Below are positions 15,266 through 22,666 of a stretch of 34,627 bases of DNA, piece by piece. This stretch comes from Deltaproteobacteria bacterium (GTDB lineage: Bacteria > Desulfobacterota > Desulfomonilia > Desulfomonilales > Desulfomonilaceae). The DNA lies in assembly GCA_016875095.1 (NCBI GenBank), contig VGSG01000044.1:1-34627 (forward strand). The letters are read 5' to 3'. The translations under genes and the position numbers were made by a program. Below the pieces are notes generated by a model. It made no database searches, was not told the origin of the DNA, and was given only the letters and a program-made list of their open reading frames with translations. The number at the start of each line of letters is the position of its first letter. The stretch's first letter is position 1.

Positions 15266-15709
15266 ATGAGGTGCGGTGACTGTCAAAAGATCATCGTCAG
15301 GCTCGTGGATGGAGAGCTGGACGCCGGCGGCATGACAACCGTCCGGGAACACTTGTCGAGCTGCGCCGAATGCAGCGCTTTCCTGGAGAGAATGACGTTG
15401 CTTGACCGGAGCCTGAAGTCCATGCCACGCCATGAGCCCGGGATGTCTCTCGCGCGGATGGTGAAGGCTCGCATCGCTGAAGAAAAGCGGGGATCTCAGA
15501 CCTCAATCTTTGTGCCACGCTGGATCCAAGTTCCGGTTGCAGTGGCCTTGATCATGGTCGCTGTGGGCCTGGGGAACCTTGCGGGCCGGTCACTCACCGA
15601 GATTCTTGAAGGCCCCCCGCCGGACGCTAGTTTGGAGCTACTCGTATCTCCGCCGGGCATGTCCTTTGGAGAGGCCCTGGCTGAAATACAGGACCAGGGG
15701 AACAAGTGA
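15266..15709 (+). CDS. Zinc-binding anti-sigma factor with one transmembrane segment
   Basis: A 147-residue protein with an N-terminal zinc-finger anti-sigma domain (C-x2-C at the start, then H-x3-C-x2-C in HLSSCAEC), a linker, one membrane span near VPVAVALIMVAVGLG (residues about 90-108) and a short outer segment. It would hold the ECF sigma factor at the membrane until an envelope signal, possibly metal or redox state, releases it. ATG 15266 follows GGAGGAAGAGG. Its TGA overlaps the ATG of the next gene by one base, which indicates translational coupling to a periplasmic sensor-like protein. Confidence 0.88.
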   Translation: MRCGDCQKIIVRLVDGELDAGGMTTVREHLSSCAECSAFLERMTLLDRSLKSMPRHEPGMSLARMVKARIAEEKRGSQTSIFVPRWIQVPVAVALIMVAVGLGNLAGRSLTEILEGPPPDASLELLVSPPGMSFGEALAEIQDQGNK

Positions 15710-16245
15710 TGAAAAGGGGACTCTTCATAGCGCTGTTCGCCTTCTCCGTGGCTCTGAACATAGCAGTGGCCGGCACCTTAGCGTGGCATTTGTGGCTGTC
15801 CGACCGAAGCCCGGCCGCGGCAGCGGCGGTTCAGGGGCCGCTCACCGAAAGTGATTTCAGGACGATTCGCGGCATGTGGAAGAGCGACGGGCCACGTCAA
15901 CTCATGGAAAAGCGGCAGGTAGTCCTCCAGAAAAAGGCCGACCTGCTGGACCTTATCGCCGAAAAGCCCCAGGACCCCAAAGCCGCCGACAAGGCTCTCG
16001 ACGAACTGAACGCGCTCAAGGCCGAGGAAGAGCGAATGGCCGCAGAAAGAATCCGCCAGATCATGCAAGGTCTTCCTGAAGAGAAGAGGGCCGCTTTTCT
16101 CACTTTCCTCAAAGACCGAGCCTGCCCCATGATGGGCCCCGGCATGGGATGGAAAAGACAGATGATGGGACAGGGTCCCGGGTGGCGCGGCGGGCAGTGC
16201 ATTTGCCCCGTGCATCCCGCAGGGGTTCCCAAGCCCGCTGAATAG
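15709..16245 (+). CDS. Spy/CnrX-like periplasmic metal-resistance protein, membrane anchored
   Basis: A 178-residue protein with an N-terminal signal anchor (LFIALFAFSVALNIAVAG), then helical segments rich in charged residues (KADLLDLIAEKPQDPKAA and following) of the heavy-metal-resistance/Spy-CpxP family, and a Met-, Gly- and Cys-rich tail (CPMMGPGMG, GQCICPVHP) that could bind copper or another soft metal. CnrX-like proteins with this layout work with an anti-sigma factor to sense periplasmic metal. The position directly after the anti-sigma gene, overlapping it, supports that role. ATG 15709 is preferred over GTG 15706 (AGGGGA upstream). Confidence 0.82.
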   Translation: MKRGLFIALFAFSVALNIAVAGTLAWHLWLSDRSPAAAAAVQGPLTESDFRTIRGMWKSDGPRQLMEKRQVVLQKKADLLDLIAEKPQDPKAADKALDELNALKAEEERMAAERIRQIMQGLPEEKRAAFLTFLKDRACPMMGPGMGWKRQMMGQGPGWRGGQCICPVHPAGVPKPAE

Positions 16246-16462
16246 CAAGTCTGTAATTCTTCCCCGCACTTATACCAGTTGCCACAATTCTAGGTCTTTT
16301 GCGCGGCCGGCGCCAGCCAATGTCGGAGCAGCAATCGGACACTATTTTTGACACTCGCTGCTGAGGAATCCGAAAAAAGCTGAAAGTCAGCGCGGGATTC
16401 TCAGCTTCCTGCGGTATTGAGCGATAGAAACGCATTGAGCATGATTCAAAAGGAGATTCACG

Positions 16463-17002
16463 ATGAAAGTTGGCAAGGTGGTGGTTGTCTTGGCTGCTCT
16501 GGCATTGGTCGCATCTGCCGTGGTTGCTTACGCGGCTCCCCCATGCTGCGGTGGACCGGGTGGTTTTGGCCCCGGGTCTCAGGCATGGTCTAATTTGACT
16601 CCCGAGCAGCAGCAGAAGATGCAGTCTCTGAGACTGGAGTTCCTCAAGAAGACCGAGCCGTTGAGGGCTGAAATGAGCAAGAAGCGCCTGGAATTGATGG
16701 AACTCAATTCCTCGGCCAAGACGGACGAGGGGGCCATCGACAAGAAGAAGGAAGAGATCTGGGCTCTACAAGATAAGATGCGCAATGAGCAGCGGGCTAT
16801 GGACAAGTCCTTCCGGGAAGTGCTCACCCCTGAACAGCGGCGGCAGTACGGCTCATTCGGCCCTGGGATGGGCCCTGGATTCGGCCGCGGTTCCTGTGAA
16901 GGCGGATGCATGGGCCGCGGTCCGGGAGGATGCTGCGGCGGCTTAGGATTCGGTCGCGAGGCGGGCGGCAACCTCTCCATGCGAGCGCTCCGCACCCTTT
17001 AA
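16463..17002 (+). CDS. ZraP/Spy-like secreted metal-binding chaperone
   Basis: A 179-residue periplasmic protein: Sec signal peptide ending at VVAYA-A (about residue 24), then a Cys/Gly stretch (PPCCGGPGG), two LTPEQ motifs (LTPEQQQKM and LTPEQRRQYG) flanking a long helical hairpin, and a Gly/Cys-rich tail. This is the arrangement of zinc-resistance-associated ZraP and related Spy/CpxP proteins, which bind metals and act as ATP-independent chaperones. Start ATG 16463 follows AAAAGGAGATTCACG. It comes 217 bp after the CnrX-like gene, so it may have its own promoter; a weak GGAAT-N16-GTCAG at 16365-16390 resembles the ECF motif at 14380. A strong terminator follows the gene. Confidence 0.85.
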   Translation: MKVGKVVVVLAALALVASAVVAYAAPPCCGGPGGFGPGSQAWSNLTPEQQQKMQSLRLEFLKKTEPLRAEMSKKRLELMELNSSAKTDEGAIDKKKEEIWALQDKMRNEQRAMDKSFREVLTPEQRRQYGSFGPGMGPGFGRGSCEGGCMGRGPGGCCGGLGFGREAGGNLSMRALRTL

Positions 17003-17028
17003 TTGCTCACCCGGCGCCCCCCTGACGG

Positions 17029-17056
17029 AAAAGGCCCCTGAACAAGGGGCCTTTTC
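17029..17056 (+). terminator. Rho-independent terminator
   Basis: An 11-bp perfect stem, AAAAGGCCCCT (17029-17039) with AGGGGCCTTTT (17045-17055), a 5-base loop and a following CTTTG, 27 bp after the ZraP-like gene. The symmetry with flanking A and T runs would let it work in both directions. Confidence 0.9.
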
Positions 17057-17162
17057 TTTGTGGGTGATGAATTCTCACTTGCTTTTTTCGCGGAGTTCTG
17101 CTTAAAGACCAAGCGGCTGACTAATTGTGCAAGATTAATCTGTTATAAATGGGAGCTAATCT

Positions 17163-17342
17163 ATGACATTAAGAAAAATCCGAGAGATAGCCCGCTCCAT
17201 GAACATAAGCAACTACTCGCGCCGCCGAAAGGCGGATCTCATCAGGATCATTCAGCAAACAGAGGGCAACGCCCCGTGCTTCCAACGCATAAGCGGTTGT
17301 ATGGAATACGGCTGTCTGTGGCGGGACGACTGCCAGGAATGA
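17163..17342 (+). CDS. Small Rho_N/SAP-domain protein (59 aa)
   Basis: The protein starts MTLRKIREIARSMNI, then a basic SRRRKADLIRIIQQTEG: the helix-extended-helix pattern of the Rho N-terminal or SAP domain, which binds nucleic acid. A Cys-containing tail follows (PCFQRISGC, then YGCLWRDDC), giving four cysteines that could hold zinc. I associate small stand-alone proteins of this layout with Desulfobacterota; no function is established that I know of. The ribosome binding site GGGAG lies at 17151-17155, seven bases from the ATG. The gene is flanked by a terminator and a convergent hydrolase gene, so it is a single-gene unit. Confidence 0.8.
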   Translation: MTLRKIREIARSMNISNYSRRRKADLIRIIQQTEGNAPCFQRISGCMEYGCLWRDDCQE

Positions 17343-17428
17343 CCTATTGAGCGAGGGCTCGTGGCGGAGCAGCGCCTGCTGACTACCCGTCGTTCATGAC
17401 GGCACGCCGCATGTCAGCGTCGTGGAGG

Positions 17429-17968
17429 CTATTTCACAATCTTCAGGATCTGTTTGAATTCCTCTCCCTCTGCCACTCCCAGCAGCTCGAAGAGCACGGT
17501 CTCCACGCTCGTGACGAAGGCTCCTTCCTGGAGGCATCGATCAAGGCCGATCTGCTTGTTGAGTTGTGTGCGGGAGGAGACGGCGTCCGCGACCACGTGA
17601 ACCTCAGAAACCATCTCCAACAGGTCCAGGACGGACTGATACACGCACACGTGGGATTCCAGGCCCGCGATGATCACCTGTTCGGGTTCCAGCTCTTCCA
17701 GCTTCTTTAGGAAAGCTTGTTCTCCGCAGCAACTGAAACTGAGTTTCGTGACTGGGGCGGAACCTTGCAGCAGTTGTTTGAGCTCGGGAATCGTCGGCCC
17801 AAGGCCCTCGGGGTTTTGTTCGGTGCGCAGAATGGGGAGTCCAAGCGCCTGAGCCCCTTTGACGAGTTTCACCGCTTCCTGGACGACTGTTTCCCGGTCG
17901 AACATGGCCCGAACGAGTTTCTCTTGAAAGTCCACAAGAATAAGCACGGCCGATTCTACGCCCAACAT
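17429..17968 (-). CDS. Isochorismatase-like cysteine hydrolase
   Basis: A 179-residue alpha/beta hydrolase of the isochorismatase superfamily. The Asp-Lys-Cys triad is visible: D13 in LILVDFQEKL, K75 in PVTKLSFSCC and C108 in GLESHVCVYQS. Length and motifs fit the YcaC/ISOC1-like subgroup whose substrates are mostly unknown; nothing here points to siderophore or nicotinamide metabolism. ATG 17968 is preceded by GGGAGG. It lies 37 bp after the stop of the UbiA-family gene on the same strand and could be co-transcribed with it. Confidence 0.88.
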   Translation of the reverse strand: MLGVESAVLILVDFQEKLVRAMFDRETVVQEAVKLVKGAQALGLPILRTEQNPEGLGPTIPELKQLLQGSAPVTKLSFSCCGEQAFLKKLEELEPEQVIIAGLESHVCVYQSVLDLLEMVSEVHVVADAVSSRTQLNKQIGLDRCLQEGAFVTSVETVLFELLGVAEGEEFKQILKIVK

Positions 17969-18005
17969 CTCTTTGGCCTCCCAGCGCTGCGGTGATAAAT
18001 GCGTA

Positions 18006-18902
18006 TCACAGGAACATGGAGAGGATGAACCCTATCCCTAACAGAGAACCTGTCGCCAGGTTGGTGATGACATTGGCGCCCAGGACGGGAAGCATCTCTT
18101 CGTTCTCATGAACGTGGCGCCAAGCCCACTTCATGGGTTTCAGGGCCACGGGTAGCGTGAGCAGGCCGAGCAGACACGGTACGGGCATCAGCCCGAGGGC
18201 CACTGCGACGAGAATCCAAATGTACATGATCACCAGCAGCAGCGTGTACAGCTTTCCCCCTCTTTCCACACCGAAGACAAGCAGGAGGTTCCTGCGGCCA
18301 CCTTTGCGATCCGGTTCCACGTCGGGAAACTCGTTGATGAGCAACAGATTGAACGTAAGGATGCCCGCGGGTATGCCGGCCGCGACCGCGGAGGAGGAGT
18401 ATGCTCCTGAATGCACGAACGCTGCGCCCATCACGGGGAGTAGCCCGAGCCCCAGGCCGGCGAAGATCTCCCCGAGCGTCAGCCTCGCCATATAATCGGT
18501 ATAAAAGAGCACCGAGACCGCGCCGGCCAACAACAAAGGCAGGAGCCACCAATTGGTCACCCAGACGAAGACGGCCCCGATGACGATCCCGATTCCGAAA
18601 AAGATCAGCCCAAAGGTCCGCGCGGCCGCAGGCTCGATGATCCCCGCCACGAGTAAGCCGCTCCCACCACTGAACGGGGTGGGGATCGTGTCAAAATCAA
18701 TGCCGGAGCGGTAGTCTGAATAGTCGTTGAGGACGTTCACGCTGATATGCACGGACAACAACCCGATCAGCGCCACAATCGCGCGCCACAAGTAAAAGGG
18801 GCCTTCGGTAGCCGCCACCGCGGATCCGAGAAAGACCAGCACAACAGGAAGCGCAAGGTACTGCGGTCGTGTCTCCCGGAACCAGTCGCTCAGCTTGGTC
18901 AT
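18006..18902 (-). CDS. UbiA/MenA-family membrane prenyltransferase
   Basis: A 298-residue protein with about eight or nine membrane spans and the two aspartate-rich motifs of UbiA enzymes: NDYSDYRSGID (first motif, Mg-prenyl diphosphate binding) and NEFPDVEPDRKGGRRNL (second motif). The second motif with GRRNL and the overall layout resemble MenA (1,4-dihydroxy-2-naphthoate prenyltransferase) more than UbiA, and menaquinone is the usual quinone in this phylum; no other men gene is adjacent, so a relative acting on another aromatic acceptor is possible. ATG 18902 (MTKLSDWF) follows CGAGG; an extension to 18962 lacks support. The gap to the upstream zinc-ribbon gene is 174 bp, without a recognisable gene. 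Confidence 0.85.
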   Translation of the reverse strand: MTKLSDWFRETRPQYLALPVVLVFLGSAVAATEGPFYLWRAIVALIGLLSVHISVNVLNDYSDYRSGIDFDTIPTPFSGGSGLLVAGIIEPAAARTFGLIFFGIGIVIGAVFVWVTNWWLLPLLLAGAVSVLFYTDYMARLTLGEIFAGLGLGLLPVMGAAFVHSGAYSSSAVAAGIPAGILTFNLLLINEFPDVEPDRKGGRRNLLLVFGVERGGKLYTLLLVIMYIWILVAVALGLMPVPCLLGLLTLPVALKPMKWAWRHVHENEEMLPVLGANVITNLATGSLLGIGFILSMFL

Positions 18903-19076
18903 GAACACCTCGGTAAATGCACGGATTGCGGCATTATCCCCAGGCCGCCACCGGCTCGTCAAGCTCTTCCTTCATTCTGTAGGAATGCAAAAGAGACGGC
19001 AGGCATTCGTGTGAAGCCTAAGAGGGTGGAGAGTGTTAAGATGAACTCGTCCAATGAGCGCAGCCGGCCGTCCAGC

Positions 19077-19316
19077 TCACCACTCAGCCTCATCGAGCTT
19101 TGCCTCGATCTTTTTCCTGGCCTCCTCGTTGATTTTGAGCACTACTGTTCCACCGCACTTTTCGCAGATCTTCCCTCGCGGGTCGCCCGTATCCTCCAAC
19201 AATTTCCTTACCTTCAAGTAAGTGGTCTTGATCAGGGTCATCCCGCAAAACGGGCATTCGAAGAGCAGCATGTCCTCAAGGAGCACTATACGGGCAGCCT
19301 TTGCCTTTGCCGTCAT
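19077..19316 (-). CDS. Small zinc-ribbon protein (79 aa)
   Basis: Two Cys pairs, CPFC (C21, C24) and CEKC (C51, C54), frame a short helical segment; a charged helical tail follows (NEEARKKIEAKLDEAEW). This is a four-cysteine zinc ribbon of unknown role. ATG 19316 follows CGAGGG. A longer frame starting at a TTG at 19376 would overlap the upstream stop codon but lacks a good ribosome binding site. It is the last gene of the Hdr cluster on this strand, 56 bp after the FrhB-like gene, so it may help assemble or regulate that system; this is only context. Confidence 0.7.
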   Translation of the reverse strand: MTAKAKAARIVLLEDMLLFECPFCGMTLIKTTYLKVRKLLEDTGDPRGKICEKCGGTVVLKINEEARKKIEAKLDEAEW

Positions 19317-19372
19317 CGTGGACCCTCGGATGTTTGTGGCGGACTCCCTCTCCCAAAAAGGCAATCCGCCGG

Positions 19373-20206
19373 TCAATCATGCGCCGAGGTATGGCCGGGA
19401 TCAGGCCCAAGGAAGTTGAGAGGTGATTTGGCGTCTCCCGGCTCCCCCGTTACGTATCCGAAATCCTCTTGCACGATCTCCGCTACTTTCTTATACAACG
19501 TCCGCAAAGGAATTTCCGCTGGACAAACTTCAGTGCAGAGGTTGCAGTCGATGCATCTGCCGGCCATGTGAGCAGCTCGCGTGAGATGGAAAATGGGGTT
19601 CTCCGGTGGCAAGTCGCCCGTTCGAATCAGCGCGTTCTCTTCGAGTGTGCACACATTGCAAAAGCAGACCGGGCAGATATCGCGACAGCCGTAGCACTTG
19701 ACACATCGGTCGAACACACGCGACCAGTATTCAAGTCTCTCAGGAAGGGCCTTCGCGTCAATCTCTTTCACCGAGGCGTTCATCACCGGTTGCGCCTTTT
19801 CGCCTGCCACGCATTCATCAGGGAAGGGTTTGCGGCACTCATGCTCGTCAGCCAGTTCCTGCGGGCACGCGAAGCCGACTTTTACGAATCGGTACGCCGC
19901 GCCGGGGAGTTGGTTCCAGCGCACGAGTTCGTAGAGCGCACGTTCATCACAGCCTCTGACCAGGATGCCGAACTTCTTGTCCGGATCGGCGCTCACAATG
20001 GTCATGAGGAGCTTTGCTAGGGGATAGCGCGCCGGCGGCCTTCCTTCCACGTCTCCGAGAGTGAAGCCTTCATCGAGATCTTCCGGCTTTTCAAAGATGT
20101 GCGGCGCGATGTTGCCGTCCTGATTCCTCAGCCCGAGGAACGCGCTTATCTGCCCGTCAGTCAATAATTTTCGGACGTGTTCTCGCACTTGTTCGATCAT
20201 GTTCAT
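19373..20206 (-). CDS. FrhB/FdhB-like iron-sulfur electron-transfer protein
   Basis: A 277-residue protein. The N-terminal half contains KKFGILVRGCDERAL and resembles the beta-subunit family of F420-reducing hydrogenase and formate dehydrogenase. The C-terminal half is cysteine-rich: C168-x2-C171-x2-C174-x3-C178, three more Cys (181, 183, 186), then C218-x2-C221-x2-C224-x3-C228, enough for two [4Fe-4S] clusters and extra ligands. In other Hdr systems such beta subunits bind a flavin and pass electrons between an outside partner and HdrA/MvhD. It follows the second MvhD gene by 20 bp, so it is probably part of the same complex. Start may be the ATG at 20206 or 20200. The electron donor is not known; no formate dehydrogenase or hydrogenase catalytic subunit is encoded here. 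Confidence 0.8.
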   Translation of the reverse strand: MNMIEQVREHVRKLLTDGQISAFLGLRNQDGNIAPHIFEKPEDLDEGFTLGDVEGRPPARYPLAKLLMTIVSADPDKKFGILVRGCDERALYELVRWNQLPGAAYRFVKVGFACPQELADEHECRKPFPDECVAGEKAQPVMNASVKEIDAKALPERLEYWSRVFDRCVKCYGCRDICPVCFCNVCTLEENALIRTGDLPPENPIFHLTRAAHMAGRCIDCNLCTEVCPAEIPLRTLYKKVAEIVQEDFGYVTGEPGDAKSPLNFLGPDPGHTSAHD

Positions 20207-20226
20207 GTCCTGATGGATTCACGCGA

Positions 20227-20691
20227 CTATGACGCTTCCGATGCCATGCCTGCCGTGGGTTGCTTGGCTGTGCGGGAGTCAGCCAGAGGAGAGGGTCCCA
20301 GGATGCGGATCTTTTCCGTAAATTCAGTGACCACCTGGGCAAAACGAGGACCTTCCGCGGACGACACCCACTTGAGGAGCAGACGTTCCGGATCGACGCC
20401 TGAGAACGCCAGCAGTTTCCGCATGAACCCGATTCTCTTTACCGTCATGTAATTACCGTACAGGTAATGGCAATCTCCGATGTGTCACCCACCCACGAAG
20501 ACCCCATCAGCGCCTTTTTGAAAAGCCTTGAGGATCTGATGAGACCCCACGGTCGCAGAGCACAAGCTCCTGATCGTGCGTAAGTTAGGCGGATACTGGA
20601 GACGGCTCACGCCCGCTAGGTCGGCTCCCGCATACGCGCACCAGTTGCACAGGAACCCTACGATGGTCGGTTCAAACTGTTCCTCGGACAT
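20227..20691 (-). CDS. mvhD: MvhD-like [2Fe-2S] subunit, selenocysteine-containing (copy 1)
   Basis: A 154-residue protein once the in-frame TGA at 20485-20487 is read as selenocysteine (residue 69). MvhD links an electron-donating enzyme to HdrA through a [2Fe-2S] cluster. Visible ligand candidates are C15 and C18 ([21 protein letters not shown]), C44, Sec69 and C74 (GG-U-HIGDCHYLYGNY). Standard MvhD has Cys at position 69, and Methanococcus VhuD is a known selenoprotein there. Translation continues in frame after the TGA with conserved MvhD sequence (LLLKWVSSAEGPRFAQVV), so this is not a pseudogene. A hairpin 16 nt past the TGA fits a bacterial SECIS. ATG 20691 follows GGAG; the gene lies between the HdrA C-terminal gene and the FrhB-like gene. 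Confidence 0.93.
20452..20468 (-). promoter_or_regulatory. Putative SECIS hairpin, MvhD copy 1
   Basis: On the minus strand ATTACC-TGTAC-GGTAAT forms a perfect 6-bp stem with a 5-base loop, beginning 16 nt after the TGA. Position, size and a loop G fit the bacterial SECIS that recruits SelB. Confidence 0.7.
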
Positions 20692-20766
20692 CTCATCTCC
20701 TGCCAAGCCCTCACTGTCTGTTGCCGGGCCCACAAGTGAGGGCGTCATATTCAATCGGCGACGGCT

Positions 20767-22443
20767 TCAGCTCGCGAAGGCTTGCTCGATCTGAGCGTAG
20801 ATCTGTTCACTGGAAAAGCCGTCCAGCTTCGCGCTTTCCGAAGGGCAGGTAGCGGCGCAGCCGCCACAACCCTTGCAGAGCACCTTGTTTACCTGGCAGA
20901 TTTCCTTTTCCTCTACAAAACGAATAGCGCCGTACGGGCAGACATCCACGCATCCCAGGCATCCGCAGCAGGTCTCGGTATTTATGTCCGCCACTATTCC
21001 ACTGGTGAAGAGCGCTTCCTTTGACAAGACGATCGCGGCCCTGGACGCGGCCCCGAGACCCTGGGAGACAGCCTCCCTGATAGTAGCCGGAAAACGGGCG
21101 CTGCCGCAGAGGTAAACTCCGTCCGTGGCAAAATCAAGGGGCTTGAGTTTTACATGCCCCTCGAGGAAGAAGCCGTTTTCGTTCAGGGGGACCTTCAGCA
21201 TGGAGGACACATTCGCCGCGTCTTCTTGCGCTACCAAAGGCGTGGAGAGAACCACCAGTTCCGCAGGAATCGAAATCTCTTTGCCCATGCGCTGATGATA
21301 AACCTTGACGAAGTCCTCTCCTACCTGGGGAAGCTTGGCCGGGTCGTACGCCACGTAACGCACCCCAAGCTCCTTGGATTTGCGGAACATGTCTTCATTC
21401 TCAACGCCGTACATCATCATGTCCCGATAGAGGATCGTCACTTTGTTCCGGGAGTCGGCTTCCTTGAGCAGGATCGAGTTCTTAACCGCGGTCATGCAGC
21501 AGATGCGTGAACAATAGGTTCGTTCTGCGCAGCGAGAGCCGACGCATTGGACAATAACCACGTTCTTGGCCGCAGGCGCCCCCTGTTTGAGCAAAGCTTC
21601 AAGCTCCAGGTGGGTGATCACGCTCTTGCCGTTGTATCCAAACAGACCCTCGGGCTTGAGCGCCCGTGCGCCGATCGCTACGATTATCACTCCGGCCTTC
21701 ACTCGGTTTTCGGCGCTTTTTTCGCGAATGGTGACTACATAATTGCCCACGTAACCCTCGGCTTTGGTCACTTCCGACGACGTGTGGACTATGATCTTAT
21801 CGTTCGCGGAAATCCTAGCAGCGAGATCGTGCAGCAGACGTGAAGAAGGCTCGTTCGCGGGAAGGACGATGTTGAGGCTGTTCAAGAGGCCGCCAAGCTT
21901 TTCCTGCTTTTCCACCAGGTCTACCTCGTAGCCCATGTTGCCCAGGGCCATGGCCGCGGACATGCCGGATATGCCGCCGCCGATCACGACAGCCCGGTGG
22001 GAAATGCCCAGCTCGATTCGACTCAGCTCTCTGAGCCTGGCAGCTTTGGCCACTGCCATAGCGATCTGGTGCTTGGCTCTCTCCGTGCCTTTCTCACGCT
22101 CCCTCATATGGACCCACGAGCACTGGTCCCTGATGTTGGCCATCTCAAAAAGGTAGGGATTCAAGGCCGCTTCTTCGCACGCGCTCTGGAAGAGTGGCTC
22201 ATGGGTCCTGGGCGTGCAGGACGCTACCACAACTCGGTTAAGGTTATGCGTGGGAATCGCCTGTTTGATCTCGTTAATGCCGCTCTCGGAACAGGTGTAC
22301 AGATTTTCCTGCACAAAAACTACATTGGGTAAGGTCCGCGCGTAGTCTACCAGTTCCTGCATGGTCAGGTATCCCGCGATATTGGAACCGCAATCGCAGA
22401 TAAAAACGCCGATGCGAATTTCCTCTTTCTGGTTCCCTGTCAA
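20767..22443 (-). CDS. hdrA: HdrA, C-terminal half as a separate gene
   Basis: A 558-residue protein equal to the C-terminal half of the full-length HdrA at 25759-28791. It begins with the IGVFICDCGSNIAG domain, continues with a YTCSE and VVVASCTPRTHEPLF region, an FAD-binding Rossmann motif VVIGGGISGMSAA near residue 150, the VQCVGSRCAERTYCSRICC Cys cluster, and ends with two [4Fe-4S] ferredoxin motifs (CCGCLGCVDVCP and CKGCGGCAATCP). HdrA carries the FAD that bifurcates electrons. Start TTG 22443 follows GGGAGAG at good distance; longer frames to 22569 are not similar to HdrA. Its partner half, with selenocysteine, is encoded 223 bp upstream, so the two polypeptides probably assemble into one HdrA. 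Confidence 0.88.
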   Translation of the reverse strand: MTGNQKEEIRIGVFICDCGSNIAGYLTMQELVDYARTLPNVVFVQENLYTCSESGINEIKQAIPTHNLNRVVVASCTPRTHEPLFQSACEEAALNPYLFEMANIRDQCSWVHMREREKGTERAKHQIAMAVAKAARLRELSRIELGISHRAVVIGGGISGMSAAMALGNMGYEVDLVEKQEKLGGLLNSLNIVLPANEPSSRLLHDLAARISANDKIIVHTSSEVTKAEGYVGNYVVTIREKSAENRVKAGVIIVAIGARALKPEGLFGYNGKSVITHLELEALLKQGAPAAKNVVIVQCVGSRCAERTYCSRICCMTAVKNSILLKEADSRNKVTILYRDMMMYGVENEDMFRKSKELGVRYVAYDPAKLPQVGEDFVKVYHQRMGKEISIPAELVVLSTPLVAQEDAANVSSMLKVPLNENGFFLEGHVKLKPLDFATDGVYLCGSARFPATIREAVSQGLGAASRAAIVLSKEALFTSGIVADINTETCCGCLGCVDVCPYGAIRFVEEKEICQVNKVLCKGCGGCAATCPSESAKLDGFSSEQIYAQIEQAFAS

Positions 22444-22545
22444 TTGTGTCTCTCCCTGAGAGCTTATCCCGAAAATCGCTCTTCCAGTGGAATCGCGAGT
22501 CCTTTCCTGGAGGAGCAGCGCCGCAGCTATCAGCGACAAAGCATT

Positions 22546-22644
22546 GCAAGCGCTGGAAGCGCTTGCCAAGAATAGAAGTTCTTGGGGAGGGGTCCGAGGA
22601 GGCCCTTCTTACAAAAAGGGCCTCCCCGGCAATGTCCCAAGAAC
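22546..22644. repeat. Nested hairpins between the two HdrA half-genes
   Basis: Three perfect stems lie in the 223-bp gap: GCAAGCGC/GCGCTTGC (22546-22553 with 22559-22566); an outer GTTCTTGGG/CCCAAGAAC (22578-22586 with 22636-22644); and inside it GGAGGCCCTT/AAGGGCCTCC (22598-22607 with 22616-22625). On the minus strand the inner hairpin could terminate or attenuate transcription, or protect the mRNA end. It also looks like a dispersed intergenic repeat. Confidence 0.65.
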
Positions 22645-22666
22645 CTTCTGTCCTTAGCAATTGCTG

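Noticed and set aside
19077-19376. Longer zinc-ribbon protein starting at the TTG at 19376
   Set aside because: The TTG overlaps the upstream stop codon but lacks a ribosome binding site and the added residues look random; the ATG at 19316 has CGAGGG upstream.
20227-20691. MvhD copy 1 as a pseudogene broken by a nonsense codon
   Set aside because: The codon is UGA at a known Sec/Cys position, the downstream frame is fully conserved, and the same occurs in a second diverged copy and in HdrA, each with a hairpin.
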